Shown: positions 16,607-25,348, counted from the first letter of the stretch. The stretch: 55,112 nucleotides of DNA from Clostridia bacterium (GCA_017453335.1 JAFTKI010000102.1:1-55112); one strand, 5' to 3'. A program made the numbers and translations. The notes: generated by a model not told the origin, from the sequence alone.

Positions 16607-17221
16607 TTATTTCTCGGGATCAAGATATTTCCAATAGGATACGATATAGTTGATGCCCGACCACAGCGTGAAGACCAACATTACAGCGGTGGAAAGCAGG
16701 GAAAGGGGCAGAATGGTCAGCAGCTTTTGGAAAAACTCCAAATTGATCGTGCGGTAGATCACGGGCTCTGCAATGCAACAGCCCACGCAAACGATTTGCG
16801 TAACGGTTTTGATCTTGCCCAGCATATTTGCCGCAACCACGATGCCACTGGAGCCCGATACCACCAAACGCATCGAAGTGACCGCCAATTCGCGGAAAAT
16901 CACGATCAGGACAGCCCAGAAGAACAAATTGGTGAAGATATCGTTATACGATGTGGTCATGGTTTTATAAAGGATCACCAGAAAGGCACCGATCACCATG
17001 AATTTATCAGCAAGCGGATCCATGAATTTACCGAAATCGGTAATCAGGTTGTGCTTGCGCGCAATCTTTCCGTCCCACATATCGGTCAACGCCGCAAGGA
17101 TAAACAGCACAAAACCAACTGTGTTTGCCCACAGCGCATCCGAGACCATCATGATTACCACAAACACGGGAACCATGCACATCCGCAACACGGTCAACTT
17201 ATTGGGAAGATTCATTTTCAT
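16607..17221 (-). CDS. pgsA: CDP-diacylglycerol-glycerol-3-phosphate 3-phosphatidyltransferase
   Basis: 204 residues, about five membrane helices. It makes phosphatidylglycerol-phosphate from CDP-diacylglycerol and glycerol-3-phosphate at the cytoplasmic membrane. The CDP-alcohol phosphotransferase motif D-x2-DG-x2-AR-x8-G-x3-D-x3-D is complete (TDMWDGKIARKHNL, then DFGKFMDPLADK). N-terminal NLPNKLTVLRM is typical of PgsA. The start ATG has AAGGAGG about 8 nt upstream, inside the rimO 3' end, and the two genes are separated by only 2 bp, giving a translationally coupled rimO-pgsA pair that is common in Clostridia. Confidence 0.95.
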   Translation of the reverse strand: MKMNLPNKLTVLRMCMVPVFVVIMMVSDALWANTVGFVLFILAALTDMWDGKIARKHNLITDFGKFMDPLADKFMVIGAFLVILYKTMTTSYNDIFTNLFFWAVLIVIFRELAVTSMRLVVSGSSGIVVAANMLGKIKTVTQIVCVGCCIAEPVIYRTINLEFFQKLLTILPLSLLSTAVMLVFTLWSGINYIVSYWKYLDPEK

Positions 17222-17223
17222 CG

Positions 17224-18597
17224 TCAGTTTCCTCCTTTTTGATTGGCAGTAACAAGAAATCCGTACAGGTCGTAGTCGATGACCTTACGAACCTTCACTT
17301 TCACAAAGGATCCGGGAGCCACGCGCGTGTCGGCTTTGAAATAGACCTTTCCGTCGATCTCGGGCGCATCGGCGGCACTTCTTCCAAAGTGTACCTCTGC
17401 CACGGGATCGTAGTCCTCGCAAACCACATCCACCGTTTTTCCGATCTTTTCACGGTTCAGCTCCTCGTTGATATCCATTTGCAGGCGCATCAGAATATCC
17501 ATGCGGTCTTGCTTGACCTGCTCATCGATCTGATCGGGGAAGTCGTATGCGGGAGTGTCCTCCTCGCGCGAATAGGTGAATACTCCCGCGTGATCGAATC
17601 TTTGCTCCTTTACAAAGCGGCAAAGCTCCTCGAAATCCTCTTCGGTCTCTCCGGGGAAGCCTACGATGAAGGTGGTGCGGATCACGATATCGGGAATTTC
17701 ACGCCGCAGCTTGGCAAGCACCTCGCGGATCATCGCACCGTTACCGTGACGGTTCATAGCAGTCAGCATGTGGTCGCTGATGTGCTGCAGGGGAAGGTCG
17801 ATATAGTTGAGAATACGGGGATTGTCACGCATCTCTGCGATCAGTTCGTCGGTGATCTTATCGGGATAGCAATACAACAAACGGATCCACGGGATCTCGG
17901 TCTCCTCGGTGATTTTGTGCAACAGCTCTGCGAGGGCATACTTGCCGTACAAGTCCAAGCCGTAGCGAGTGATATCCTGCGCCACGATCACAAGCTCACG
18001 CACACCAAGCGATTCAAGCTGTTTTGCCTCGGCTATCAGATCCTCCACGGGGCGGCTGCGGAAATTTCCGCGGATCGCGGGGATGGCACAGTAGGCACAG
18101 CGGTTGTCACAGCCCTCCGCAATTTTCAGATATGCAGAGTATTCGGGAGTGGTCAAGACGCGGTCGCCGCCAAGGCGCACCGTGTTTTTGTCTTCATGAG
18201 AATAATATTTGTTGGATTTTCCTTTTTGCTTTTTGGCACTCACCGTTTCAATCGCTTCCACAATGTTGTGGATACTGCCAACGCCAAGCACCGCATCAAC
18301 CTCGGGCAGCTCCTTGAAGATCTCCTCACCGTAGCGCTCTGCCAGGCATCCCGTTACGATGATCGCCTTGAGGTGACGGTTCTTTTTGAGCCACGCAACG
18401 TCGAGAATGTTATCAATTGCCTCTTTCTTGGCGCTTTCGATAAAGGCGCAGGTGTTCACGATGATCACGTCGGCATCAATATCCTCGGGCGTGATCTCGT
18501 ATCCCGCCGCCAGCACCTCATGCAGCATGACCTCGGTATCCAGTTGATTCTTGGGGCATCCCAGCGAAACAAATCCGACTTTCAGTTTTTTACTCAT
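17224..18597 (-). CDS. rimO: Ribosomal protein S12 methylthiotransferase
   Basis: 457 residues. Adds a methylthio group to the conserved aspartate of S12, using two [4Fe-4S] clusters and SAM. The UPF0004 domain (1-140) holds three cluster Cys: SLGCPKN, VNTCAFI and VTGCLAER. The radical SAM motif is CDNRCAYC. The C-terminal TRAM domain (about 385-450) contributes substrate binding. LGCPKNQLDTEVML and the YAYLKIAEGC-like segment (here SAYLKIAEGCDNRC) favour RimO over MiaB. It is preceded by a 17-bp-spaced promoter at 18633-18661 and followed by pgsA. Confidence 0.95.
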   Translation of the reverse strand: MSKKLKVGFVSLGCPKNQLDTEVMLHEVLAAGYEITPEDIDADVIIVNTCAFIESAKKEAIDNILDVAWLKKNRHLKAIIVTGCLAERYGEEIFKELPEVDAVLGVGSIHNIVEAIETVSAKKQKGKSNKYYSHEDKNTVRLGGDRVLTTPEYSAYLKIAEGCDNRCAYCAIPAIRGNFRSRPVEDLIAEAKQLESLGVRELVIVAQDITRYGLDLYGKYALAELLHKITEETEIPWIRLLYCYPDKITDELIAEMRDNPRILNYIDLPLQHISDHMLTAMNRHGNGAMIREVLAKLRREIPDIVIRTTFIVGFPGETEEDFEELCRFVKEQRFDHAGVFTYSREEDTPAYDFPDQIDEQVKQDRMDILMRLQMDINEELNREKIGKTVDVVCEDYDPVAEVHFGRSAADAPEIDGKVYFKADTRVAPGSFVKVKVRKVIDYDLYGFLVTANQKGGN

Positions 18598-18632
18598 GTT
18601 TATGTTCCCGTTTCATTTTTTATTCACCACTC

Positions 18633-18661
18633 ATTATAGCACAATTTTTACCTGTTTACAA
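18633..18661 (-). promoter_or_regulatory. Promoter of rimO-pgsA
   Basis: Minus strand TTGTAA (18656-18661), 17-bp spacer, TATAAT (18633-18638). Confidence 0.85.
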
Positions 18662-18726
18662 TAGATTTCCGTAAAAAAGTGAATATAAGATTTTTTGAAA
18701 GGACGAAAGAAAAAAACGAAAGGTAC

Positions 18727-18755
18727 TTGCAAACAGATTTGGAAAATGGTATAAT
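18727..18755 (+). promoter_or_regulatory. Promoter of the sugar isomerase/epimerase-like gene
   Basis: TTGCAA (18727-18732), 17-bp spacer, TATAAT (18750-18755). The untranslated leader is about 90 nt. Confidence 0.85.
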
Positions 18756-18853
18756 AAGAGCAAGAAATGTCCGATACAAGCCTATTTGTGTCTTGCATTG
18801 ACCTGCTTGATGGTTTATAATCAAGAAAATGAATGAAAAGAGAGGTTCGAAAG

Positions 18854-19822
18854 ATGAAATTAAGCGTTCTTGCAAATCTTTACGGCAAAAAAACCTTGGA
18901 GGAGACCTTGCAGATTTTGACGGGTCTTGGCGTACATACCGTTGAGATCGGTGCCGGCGGATATCCCGGGAAGGCACACTGCAACCCTGCCGAGCTGTTG
19001 GCTGATGAGGCAAAGTATGATGCTTTCATGGCAACCTTGAAAAAATATGACGTTACTGTTTGCGCTCTCGCCGCACACGGAAACGCTCTGCATCCCGATC
19101 CCGCAGTTGCAAAGCAGTTTGACACCGATTTCCGCAACGCAGTGCTTCTGGCAGAGAAGATGGGCGTTGATACCGTGATCACCTTCTCGGGTTGCCCCGG
19201 CGACCACGAGGGTGCAAAATATCCCAACTGGGTAACCTGCCCCTGGCCCGAGGATTTCCTTGCCATCCTTGATTGGCAGTGGAATGAAAAGGTGATTCCT
19301 TACTGGAAGGAAGCAGGTGCTTTTGCAGAGGCACACCACGTTCCGCACATCGCGTTTGAGATGCACCCCGGCTTCTGTGTATACAACCCCGAAACCCTGC
19401 TCCGTCTGCGTGCGGCCGTTGGCCCCGTGATCGGCGCAAACTTCGATCCCTCTCACCTGATCTGGCAGGGAATGGATCCCGTTGCTGCGATCCGTGAGCT
19501 GAAGGGCGCGATCTACCACGTTCACGCAAAGGATACCAAGATTGATACATATAACACTGCAAAGAACGGTGTTTTGGACACCAAGCACTACAGCGACGAG
19601 TTGAACCGCGCATGGGTATTCCGTACCGTTGGCTACGGCAACAACGAGACCTACTGGAGAGATCTGGTTTCCAATCTGCGTTTGTGCGGCTATGACCGCG
19701 TGCTGTCGATCGAGCATGAGGACAGCCTGATGAGCATTGACGAGGGACTTCGCAAGGCTGTTGCATTCCTCAAGGATGTGATCATCGACGAGCCGAAGCC
19801 CGGCACGATGGCTTGGGCATAA
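18854..19822 (+). CDS. Sugar phosphate isomerase/epimerase-like TIM barrel protein
   Basis: 322 residues of the AP-endonuclease-2/xylose-isomerase-like superfamily, cytoplasmic. Metal-binding-type positions are visible: VEIGAGGYPG, CALAAHGNALHP, FEMHPGF (Glu), ANFDPSHLIWQG (Asp, His), YHVHAKD (His) and SIEHED (Glu). Such proteins isomerise or epimerise keto-sugars or inositol derivatives; this sequence does not tell which. The start is ATG 18854 with GAGAGG 8 nt upstream. Codon use is as biased as in ppdK, so high expression is likely. It is alone on its transcript. Confidence 0.88.
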   Translation: MKLSVLANLYGKKTLEETLQILTGLGVHTVEIGAGGYPGKAHCNPAELLADEAKYDAFMATLKKYDVTVCALAAHGNALHPDPAVAKQFDTDFRNAVLLAEKMGVDTVITFSGCPGDHEGAKYPNWVTCPWPEDFLAILDWQWNEKVIPYWKEAGAFAEAHHVPHIAFEMHPGFCVYNPETLLRLRAAVGPVIGANFDPSHLIWQGMDPVAAIRELKGAIYHVHAKDTKIDTYNTAKNGVLDTKHYSDELNRAWVFRTVGYGNNETYWRDLVSNLRLCGYDRVLSIEHEDSLMSIDEGLRKAVAFLKDVIIDEPKPGTMAWA

Positions 19823-19836
19823 GCCTATAACGATAC

Positions 19837-19862
19837 AACGGCGGCACTAATGTGTCGCCGTT
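19837..19862 (+). terminator. Weak terminator hairpin
   Basis: AACGGCG / CGCCGTT stem with a partly paired interior. Downstream DNA is T-rich but without a clean run. Confidence 0.5.
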
Positions 19863-19895
19863 GGACTTTGATTCTTTGTCAGACAAGGAGGACAC

Positions 19896-20894
19896 ATGGG
19901 CAAAAAGGTCAGTATTATCATTCCCGTTTATAATTCCAAGCAGTATCTTCCCGCTTGTGTGGACTCGATCATTTCTCAAAGCTGGCGCGAAATCGAGATC
20001 ATTTTGGTAGACGACGGCTCCACCGACGGCAGTGCCGCCTTGTGTGATGAATTGGCGCAGAAGGATGCGCGGATCGTTGTGATCCATCAGCCAAACGGCG
20101 GAACCTCCGCGGCGCGCAATACAGGTCTTGAGCACGCAAGCGGCGATTACGTTACCTTCATCGATAATGACGATTACTGGAACAGAACCGATGCGCTGGA
20201 GTGCATGATGGAGCGGCTGGCGGAGTCGGATGCCGACATGATGCTGTTTGACAGTATTATTTACTGGGCGGATACCGACAAGACCGTACCGCCGTCCTCG
20301 GGATGTAAAAGGGAAGCGATCGCGGGCAGATCTCCTGCCGAGGCGATCCTGCATTTTACGGCATCGAATGTTTTTTCTGCATACTGTGTATGGGGAAAAC
20401 TGGTGCGTACATCGATTATTCGGGAAAATCAACTGCGCTTTCCGATCGGAATGCGCAACGAGGATATCGATTTTTGCGCCGATCTGTTCCGTCTTTGCAA
20501 AAGCTATGATTGGTATGAGGATGCCTTTTACGTTTACCGAAAGGGGCATACGGGAGCGCAGACAAAACAGCGTATTACATACCAAATGCTGAATGATCTT
20601 AAAACCGTTTTGCTACGGCAGATCGACCGCGCAAAAGCTTTGCCGACCGACCATCAGAAGGCGTTGCTTTCCTATTTGTCATTTCCTTATGCGGTCTGGA
20701 TGGGGCAATCGAAGCTGGTAAAGGACGAGCGTGTGGCGGGGGATCTTCCCGAAATGAAGCAATACCGCTATCTCTTGCAAGAGAGCAACCATCCCAGTGT
20801 GCGGCTGGTCTATCGTGTGTCGCGCTTACTTGGCTTTGGGGGAGCCTCGCGCTTGTTGGCGATTTACTTGAAAAGAAACAATCATTTGGAATAA
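19896..20894 (+). CDS. Family 2 glycosyltransferase
   Basis: 332 residues with an N-terminal GT-A domain: KVSIIIPVYNSKQYLPACVD, VDDGSTDGS, NGGTSAARNTGL, and the metal-binding IDNDDYW in place of the usual DxD. The enzyme should transfer a sugar from a nucleotide sugar onto a cell-surface glycan. There is no transmembrane segment. It is isolated, not within a capsule or teichoic acid cluster, so the acceptor cannot be deduced. AAGGAGG lies 5-6 nt before ATG. The 73-bp gap to the preceding gene contains only a weak hairpin, so some read-through is possible. Confidence 0.93.
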   Translation: MGKKVSIIIPVYNSKQYLPACVDSIISQSWREIEIILVDDGSTDGSAALCDELAQKDARIVVIHQPNGGTSAARNTGLEHASGDYVTFIDNDDYWNRTDALECMMERLAESDADMMLFDSIIYWADTDKTVPPSSGCKREAIAGRSPAEAILHFTASNVFSAYCVWGKLVRTSIIRENQLRFPIGMRNEDIDFCADLFRLCKSYDWYEDAFYVYRKGHTGAQTKQRITYQMLNDLKTVLLRQIDRAKALPTDHQKALLSYLSFPYAVWMGQSKLVKDERVAGDLPEMKQYRYLLQESNHPSVRLVYRVSRLLGFGGASRLLAIYLKRNNHLE

Positions 20895-20897
20895 AGA

Positions 20898-20927
20898 ACA
20901 GCCGTCTTACAAGAGTAAGACGGCTGT
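20898..20927. terminator. Shared bidirectional terminator
   Basis: ACAGCCGTCTTA / TAAGACGGCTGT, a 12-bp perfect stem with a 6-nt loop between the convergent glycosyltransferase and rsmA genes. Confidence 0.85.
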
Positions 20928-20930
20928 CCT

Positions 20931-21800
20931 TTATTCTTGTGCCAACAATCCAGCAATTGCGTCCGAGAGTGCGGTGAACTGTGCGATGTCAAGACGCTCT
21001 CCGCGGATCGTGGGCTCGTGTCCGCACTCGGCAATCACCGAAACGATCTGCTCACGGGATAGCTCCGGAAATCCTGTTCCGAGCGCGTTTGCAAGCGTTT
21101 TTCTGCGTTGACCGAATGCCGCCTTGATGGTGCGGAACAACAGTGCCTCGTTCTTGGGGACACAAGGCTTTTCCTTGTGCAGCTTGATGCGGATGACCGC
21201 CGAATCGACCTTCGGTGCGGGAACAAATCGGTCGGAGGGAACCACAAACAGCTTTTCCGCCTCTCCGTAGTAGGCAAGAACCGCCGTGATCGCACCGTAG
21301 TCCTTGCTGCCTGCCTTGGCACACAAGCGGTCGGCAACCTCCTTTTGGATCATAATGGTGATATACTCAAAGGGAAGTCGGCTTTCAAGCAGCTTCATCA
21401 AAATCGGTGTGGTGATATAGTAGGGGAGATTGGCACACACCGAAACGGGGCCTTCCGCAAAGGCAGGTGCAAGCAATGCCTCCAGATCGGTTTCCATAAC
21501 GTCCTCGTTGATCACGCTCACGTTATCGAATTCCCCCAGCGTGTATTGCAAAACGGGGATCAGACCTCGGTCGATCTCCAGCGAGATGACTTGACGGCGG
21601 CGCAAAGCCAACTCATAAGTGAGGGTTCCGATTCCGGGACCGATTTCCAAAATCGTGCTGTTTTCATCAAAGCAGCATTCATCGGCAATGTCCTCCACCA
21701 CCATGCGGTCAGTGAGAAAGTTTTGCCCGAATTCCTTATGGAAGGTCAGGTGAAACATCGCCATGATCTGGCGGACGGTCTTGATATCACAAAGATTCAT
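20931..21800 (-). CDS. rsmA: 16S rRNA dimethyladenosine transferase
   Basis: 289 residues. Dimethylates two adjacent adenines in the 3'-terminal hairpin of 16S rRNA during small-subunit assembly. Landmarks: FGQNFLTD, motif I EIGPGIGTLTYEL, acidic SLEIDR, catalytic NLPYYITTP, and the RFVPAPKVDSAVIR segment. A C-terminal helical domain follows. Lys/Arg-rich AAFGQRRKTLANAL is also typical. The gene has its own promoter (21834-21862) and a weak AAGGAA ribosome site. It converges on the glycosyltransferase gene. Confidence 0.96.
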   Translation of the reverse strand: MNLCDIKTVRQIMAMFHLTFHKEFGQNFLTDRMVVEDIADECCFDENSTILEIGPGIGTLTYELALRRRQVISLEIDRGLIPVLQYTLGEFDNVSVINEDVMETDLEALLAPAFAEGPVSVCANLPYYITTPILMKLLESRLPFEYITIMIQKEVADRLCAKAGSKDYGAITAVLAYYGEAEKLFVVPSDRFVPAPKVDSAVIRIKLHKEKPCVPKNEALLFRTIKAAFGQRRKTLANALGTGFPELSREQIVSVIAECGHEPTIRGERLDIAQFTALSDAIAGLLAQE

Positions 21801-21833
21801 ATGTCTGTTCCTTTTTCTGTAATTTCTCGTTTC

Positions 21834-21862
21834 ATTTTACCATATTTGATCTGTAAAATCAA
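21834..21862 (-). promoter_or_regulatory. Promoter of rsmA
   Basis: Minus strand TTGATT (21857-21862), 17-bp spacer, TAAAAT (21834-21839). Confidence 0.75.
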
Positions 21863-21922
21863 GACGCTGTCTGCCTTTTTTGAAAAAAACAAATCTTTTT
21901 CTTGGATTTTTGAAAAAAGAAC

Positions 21923-21951
21923 TTGACAAACAGGCGTTTTTCGGCTATAAT
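21923..21951 (+). promoter_or_regulatory. Consensus promoter of tRNA-Thr
   Basis: TTGACA (21923-21928), 17-bp spacer, TATAAT (21946-21951). The tRNA begins 28 bp after the -10 box. Confidence 0.93.
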
Positions 21952-21978
21952 AGATGCGTTGCCGTAAAAATTGAATAT

Positions 21979-22054
21979 GCTGGTGTAGCACAGTCGGTAG
22001 TGCAGCTGATTCGTAATCAGCAGGTCGTGTGTTCGAGTCACATCACCAGCTCCA
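21979..22054 (+). tRNA. tRNA-Thr (anticodon CGT)
   Basis: A 76-nt cloverleaf. The acceptor GCTGGTG pairs with CACCAGC, the discriminator is T, and CCA is encoded. The anticodon arm CTGAT-TCGTAAT-CAG places CGT at 34-36, reading ACG. The T arm GTGTG-TTCGAGT-CACAT is regular. It has its own promoter and a strong terminator. Confidence 0.95.
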
Positions 22055-22055
22055 A

Positions 22056-22090
22056 ACAAAATCCGCTTTCTTATAGAAAGCGGATTTTGT
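22056..22090 (+). terminator. Terminator of tRNA-Thr
   Basis: A 16-bp perfect stem (22056-22071 with 22075-22090) around a 3-nt loop. The next 70 bp are a low-complexity TTCATTATTCATT-type stretch containing its own inverted copy. Confidence 0.9.
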
Positions 22091-22171
22091 TGTATTATTC
22101 ACTATTCATCATTCATTATTCATTAAATGCAATCGGATTTTGAATGAATAATGAAAAATGAAGTCGTTTCG

Positions 22172-22726
22172 TTAATGTGCGCCATCAGCTTTCGGCATTG
22201 GCTCCACATGATACACCCTTTTGTACAGTTCATCCCGAATCTTTTCAAATCCGTTCTGATCGACCGCGTGACCGTAGGTCATCACCATCAAGGGGATGGG
22301 CGGCTGTCCCTTGGCAAGCGAGGGCTGGATATAGGGGTATTCGTTGAGGAAGAATCCGTTGCGCTTGTAAAATTCGATGCGGCGCTTGGCAATGTCGTTC
22401 AAAGGAGGCTCAACCTCAAGGCAGAGCGGTTTGTCGCTCATGCCTGCCAATTCACAAAGCAAGCGGGAACCCAGTCCCTTTCCTCGCAGATTTGGGTCTA
22501 CCGCAAAATGCTCCAAAAAAAGCACGCTGTCAAGCTCCCAAACCGCCAAAAACGCTTCCACGGCACTCGTTTCTTCATTTTTTGATCCGTATACTTGATA
22601 GACTTTTTCCGTATCGAACAGTGCGCGCTGACCTTCCTTGGTTCTCCGTTCGGTGGGGGGGAAGCTGGTTTTTATCAAAAGGTAAAGCGATTCGAAATCT
22701 TCTGCGGTGATCCGTTCCAACATCAT
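22172..22726 (-). CDS. GNAT family N-acetyltransferase
   Basis: 184 residues. GNAT fold with acetyl-CoA-binding motif A LEHFAVDPNLRGKGLGSRLL (R/Q-x-x-G-x-G/A pattern RGKGLG) and motif B FYKRNGFF. N-terminal MLERITAEDFESLYLLIKTSF is typical. The acceptor substrate is unknown. Two consecutive Met codons start the gene; AAGGAG is 5 nt from the first and 8 nt from the second (22723), so the second may be used. It has its own promoter and is divergent from prfC. Confidence 0.9.
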   Translation of the reverse strand: MMLERITAEDFESLYLLIKTSFPPTERRTKEGQRALFDTEKVYQVYGSKNEETSAVEAFLAVWELDSVLFLEHFAVDPNLRGKGLGSRLLCELAGMSDKPLCLEVEPPLNDIAKRRIEFYKRNGFFLNEYPYIQPSLAKGQPPIPLMVMTYGHAVDQNGFEKIRDELYKRVYHVEPMPKADGAH

Positions 22727-22752
22727 TTTTCTCCTTAGGGGTATTTGCTCTC

Positions 22753-22781
22753 ATTGTATCACGGTTGATGCTGAAATTCAA
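22753..22781 (-). promoter_or_regulatory. Promoter of the GNAT gene
   Basis: Minus strand TTGAAT (22776-22781), 17-bp spacer, TACAAT (22753-22758). Confidence 0.75.
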
Positions 22782-22820
22782 GAGCTTTGGAGGGATATTT
22801 CAGTTTTTTTCGAAAATCTC

Positions 22821-22849
22821 TTGCATAGTTCCCTTGAATATGGTATAAT
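22821..22849 (+). promoter_or_regulatory. Promoter of prfC
   Basis: TTGCAT (22821-22826), 17-bp spacer, TATAAT (22844-22849). Confidence 0.85.
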
Positions 22850-22895
22850 ATCTTGTTAAAAATGAAGGACATAAGAGAAAGGCATTGGATTTGCA

Positions 22896-24479
22896 ATGAA
22901 AACGATGGAACAGGAGATCAACCGACGCAGGACATTTGCGATCATCTCGCACCCTGACGCAGGTAAGACCACACTCACCGAAAAGTTTTTGCTTTACGGC
23001 GGCGCAATACAGTCGGCAGGCTCGGTTAAGGGCAAGGCGTCCGACCGTCACGCGGTTTCCGACTGGATGGACATGGAAAAAAAGAGAGGTATTTCGATTA
23101 CCTCATCGGTGATGCAGTTTGAGTACGAGGGCTACTGCATCAATATTCTGGATACCCCCGGACACCAGGATTTCTCGGAGGATACCTACCGTACCCTGAT
23201 GGCAGCGGACAGTGCCGTGATGGTGATCGATGCGGCAAAGGGAATCGAGCCGCAGACGAGAAAGCTGTTTAAGGTCTACGCGATGCGCCATATTCCGATC
23301 TTCACCTTTATCAACAAGCTTGACCATGAGGCGCGTGATCCCTTTGACCTTTTGGATGAGCTGGAAAAGGAATTCGGTATCGGAACCTATCCGATGAACT
23401 GGCCGATCGGTTGCGGTGTCAGCTTCAAGGGCGTGTACGACCGCGACGGACGCAAGATCCTGGCATTTGGTGATTCTCACCGTGGCAGAGACCGTCTTTC
23501 CTCAATTGACTGTGATATCAACGATACTGCGCGCATGGATGAGCTGATCGGCTCTTACGCGCGTGAGGAGCTGACCGAGCAGGTCGAGCTTTTGGACGGT
23601 GCGTGCTTTGATTTTGATCTGGAGGCGGTGCGTTGCGGAAAGCTCAGCCCCGTATTCTTCGGATCGGCGCTCAACAACTTCGGTGTGGAGTTCTTCCTGG
23701 AGCATTTCCTGCAAATGACCACGGCTCCCTTGGAGCGTGTGGCGGGTGAGCGCATTGTAACCCCGTTTGACGAGGGATTCTCGGCGTTCGTATTCAAGAT
23801 TCAAGCGAATATGAATAAAGCGCACCGCGACCGTATTGCGTTTATGCGCATCGTGTCGGGTAAGTTTGAGCATGACCGTGAATATTTCCACGTACAGGGC
23901 GGTAAGGCATTGAAGCTTTCACAGCCCCAGCAGATGATGGCACAGGAGCGTTCGATCATCGAAGAGGCGTATGCGGGCGATATTATCGGCGTGTTTGATC
24001 CGGGTATTTTCTCGATTGGTGATACGATATGCGAAAAGACCGATAAGATTCAGTTTGAGGGCATCCCGACCTTTGCTCCCGAATGCTTTGCGATGGTTGA
24101 GCAGATCGACAGCATGAAGCGTAAACAGTTCGCAAAAGGCATGAATCAGATCGCGCAAGAGGGTGCGATCCAGATCTTTATCGAGCCGGGTGGAGGTCTT
24201 GAGCGCGTGTATGTTGGAGTGGTTGGTATGCTGCAATATGACGTGCTGGAATCGCGTATGAAGGCTGAGTACGGTGTGACCTATAAGCAATATCCGCAGT
24301 CTTACCAATATATCCGCCGCATTGCCAACGGAATGGATCCCCAAAAGCTGCATTTGTTTGACGTAAAATGGGTACAGGATTTCCGTGAAAACGACTTTTT
24401 GCTGTTCAATAGCGAATGGCATATCCGCCACACGTTGGACAACAACGAGGGCTTGGAGCTTGTGGAGTTTGGAACTTAA
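22896..24479 (+). CDS. prfC: Peptide chain release factor 3
   Basis: 527 residues, the usual RF3 length. GTPase that recycles RF1/RF2 from the ribosome after termination. G motifs are visible: HPDAGKTT (G1), the switch region RHAVSDWMDMEKKRGISITSS-like (G2 Thr), LDTPGHQDFSEDTYR (G3) and FINKLDHEARD (G4). Later GFSAFVFKIQANM begins domain II. The ribosome site is unusually distant or weak: AAAGG about 13 nt before ATG 22896, with a second ATG at 22905, so initiation may be modest. Monocistronic. Confidence 0.96.
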   Translation: MKTMEQEINRRRTFAIISHPDAGKTTLTEKFLLYGGAIQSAGSVKGKASDRHAVSDWMDMEKKRGISITSSVMQFEYEGYCINILDTPGHQDFSEDTYRTLMAADSAVMVIDAAKGIEPQTRKLFKVYAMRHIPIFTFINKLDHEARDPFDLLDELEKEFGIGTYPMNWPIGCGVSFKGVYDRDGRKILAFGDSHRGRDRLSSIDCDINDTARMDELIGSYAREELTEQVELLDGACFDFDLEAVRCGKLSPVFFGSALNNFGVEFFLEHFLQMTTAPLERVAGERIVTPFDEGFSAFVFKIQANMNKAHRDRIAFMRIVSGKFEHDREYFHVQGGKALKLSQPQQMMAQERSIIEEAYAGDIIGVFDPGIFSIGDTICEKTDKIQFEGIPTFAPECFAMVEQIDSMKRKQFAKGMNQIAQEGAIQIFIEPGGGLERVYVGVVGMLQYDVLESRMKAEYGVTYKQYPQSYQYIRRIANGMDPQKLHLFDVKWVQDFRENDFLLFNSEWHIRHTLDNNEGLELVEFGT

Positions 24480-24484
24480 TACAT

Positions 24485-24738
24485 CACAGCCACGGATTTT
24501 GATCCGTGGCTGTGTTCTGATGAAAAGGTTTTGTCCGCCTTTTTCAAAAGGCGGCGCAGTCAAGGGCGCGGAGCCCTTGTCGTCGCCCGCAGGCGGCGAA
24601 ATGTCCCTTGGCGTTTCTTTTTGATAACTTTTTCTTTGCGCCTTCTTTTTGCAAAGAAAAAGTGGCAATCGACTTTGAACAATTTAACAGATTGCGTGTT
24701 TTACAAAAGCAGCCACGGATTTTGATCCGTGGCTGTGT
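24485..24738. repeat. Hairpin cluster flanked by a duplicated terminator
   Basis: A 29-bp sequence (24487-24515) recurs exactly at 24710-24738. It is the prfC terminator-type hairpin (AGCCACGGAT-TTTG-ATCCGTGGCT). The 194 bp between contain several further inverted repeats: CCGCCTTTTTCAAAAGGCGG, CAAGGGC..GCCCTTG, TCGCC..GGCGA, and a TTTTCTTTGC..GCAAAGAAAA stem. No coding potential. It resembles a palindromic repeat inserted at, or formed by duplication of, a terminator. Confidence 0.8.
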
Positions 24739-24742
24739 CTTC

Positions 24743-25348
24743 TTATTTCACCAACTGTGCAACGGCTTTGGCAATGTCTTCAATGTCACCGATCGAGGTG
24801 TTGATGCAAAAATCATAGTTTTCGCGGTCGCCCCAAACCTGTCCCGTATAGTGTTCGTAATACTTTGCGCGGTTTTTATCAACCTTCAGGATCAGCTTGC
24901 GCATCTGCTTATCGTTCAGATGCTCATGCTCGGGAGCATTCTTGCGGCAACGTGCGATTTTTGCCTTCATGTCGGCGTAAACGAATACGCGCAGGGGATT
25001 CAGATCTCTGAGAATGTAGCCTGCGCAACGGCCAACAATGATGCAGTCGGATTTCTCTGCCATTTCGCGCAAAACCTTTGCTTTTTCGGCATAAACGGCA
25101 GTATACTGCTTCATCATATAGTCTGCGCCCATTGTGTGCAGGGTGCGTCCCGTGGTGATGGGGTAAAAGACCGCCGACTTATGCTCTACGATCTGATGAA
25201 CGTAGCTTTCTGCCAACTGCGTGCGCTTGGAGATTTCCTCTATAATTTCTTTGTCGTAATATGCGAATCCAAGGATTTCGGAAAGGCGTTTGCCAAGCTC
25301 GCGTCCTCCGCTTCCGAATTCGCGGCCGATCGTAATGATTTTATTCAA
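24743..25348 (-). CDS. Cytidylate-kinase-like P-loop protein, TTG start
   Basis: 201 residues. P-loop variant TIGREFGSGGRELGKRL replaces the usual GxxGxGKS, as in the cytidylate kinase-like (AAA_26) family common in Clostridia. DKEIIEEISKRTQ and the GRCAGYIL segment follow, then KVDKNRAKYYEHYTG. It probably phosphorylates a small molecule or nucleotide; the substrate is not known. The start is inferred to be TTG 25348: a perfect AAAGGAGG lies 8 nt upstream, and the upstream ATG (25372) would place this ribosome site inside the coding region. It has a consensus promoter. Confidence 0.88.
   Translation of the reverse strand: MNKIITIGREFGSGGRELGKRLSEILGFAYYDKEIIEEISKRTQLAESYVHQIVEHKSAVFYPITTGRTLHTMGADYMMKQYTAVYAEKAKVLREMAEKSDCIIVGRCAGYILRDLNPLRVFVYADMKAKIARCRKNAPEHEHLNDKQMRKLILKVDKNRAKYYEHYTGQVWGDRENYDFCINTSIGDIEDIAKAVAQLVK

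Noticed and set aside
22091..22160. TTCATTATTCATT stretch after tRNA-Thr as a functional regulatory site
   Set aside because: Low-complexity sequence with a loose inverted copy and no promoter or gene relation; it looks like neutral repeat debris.
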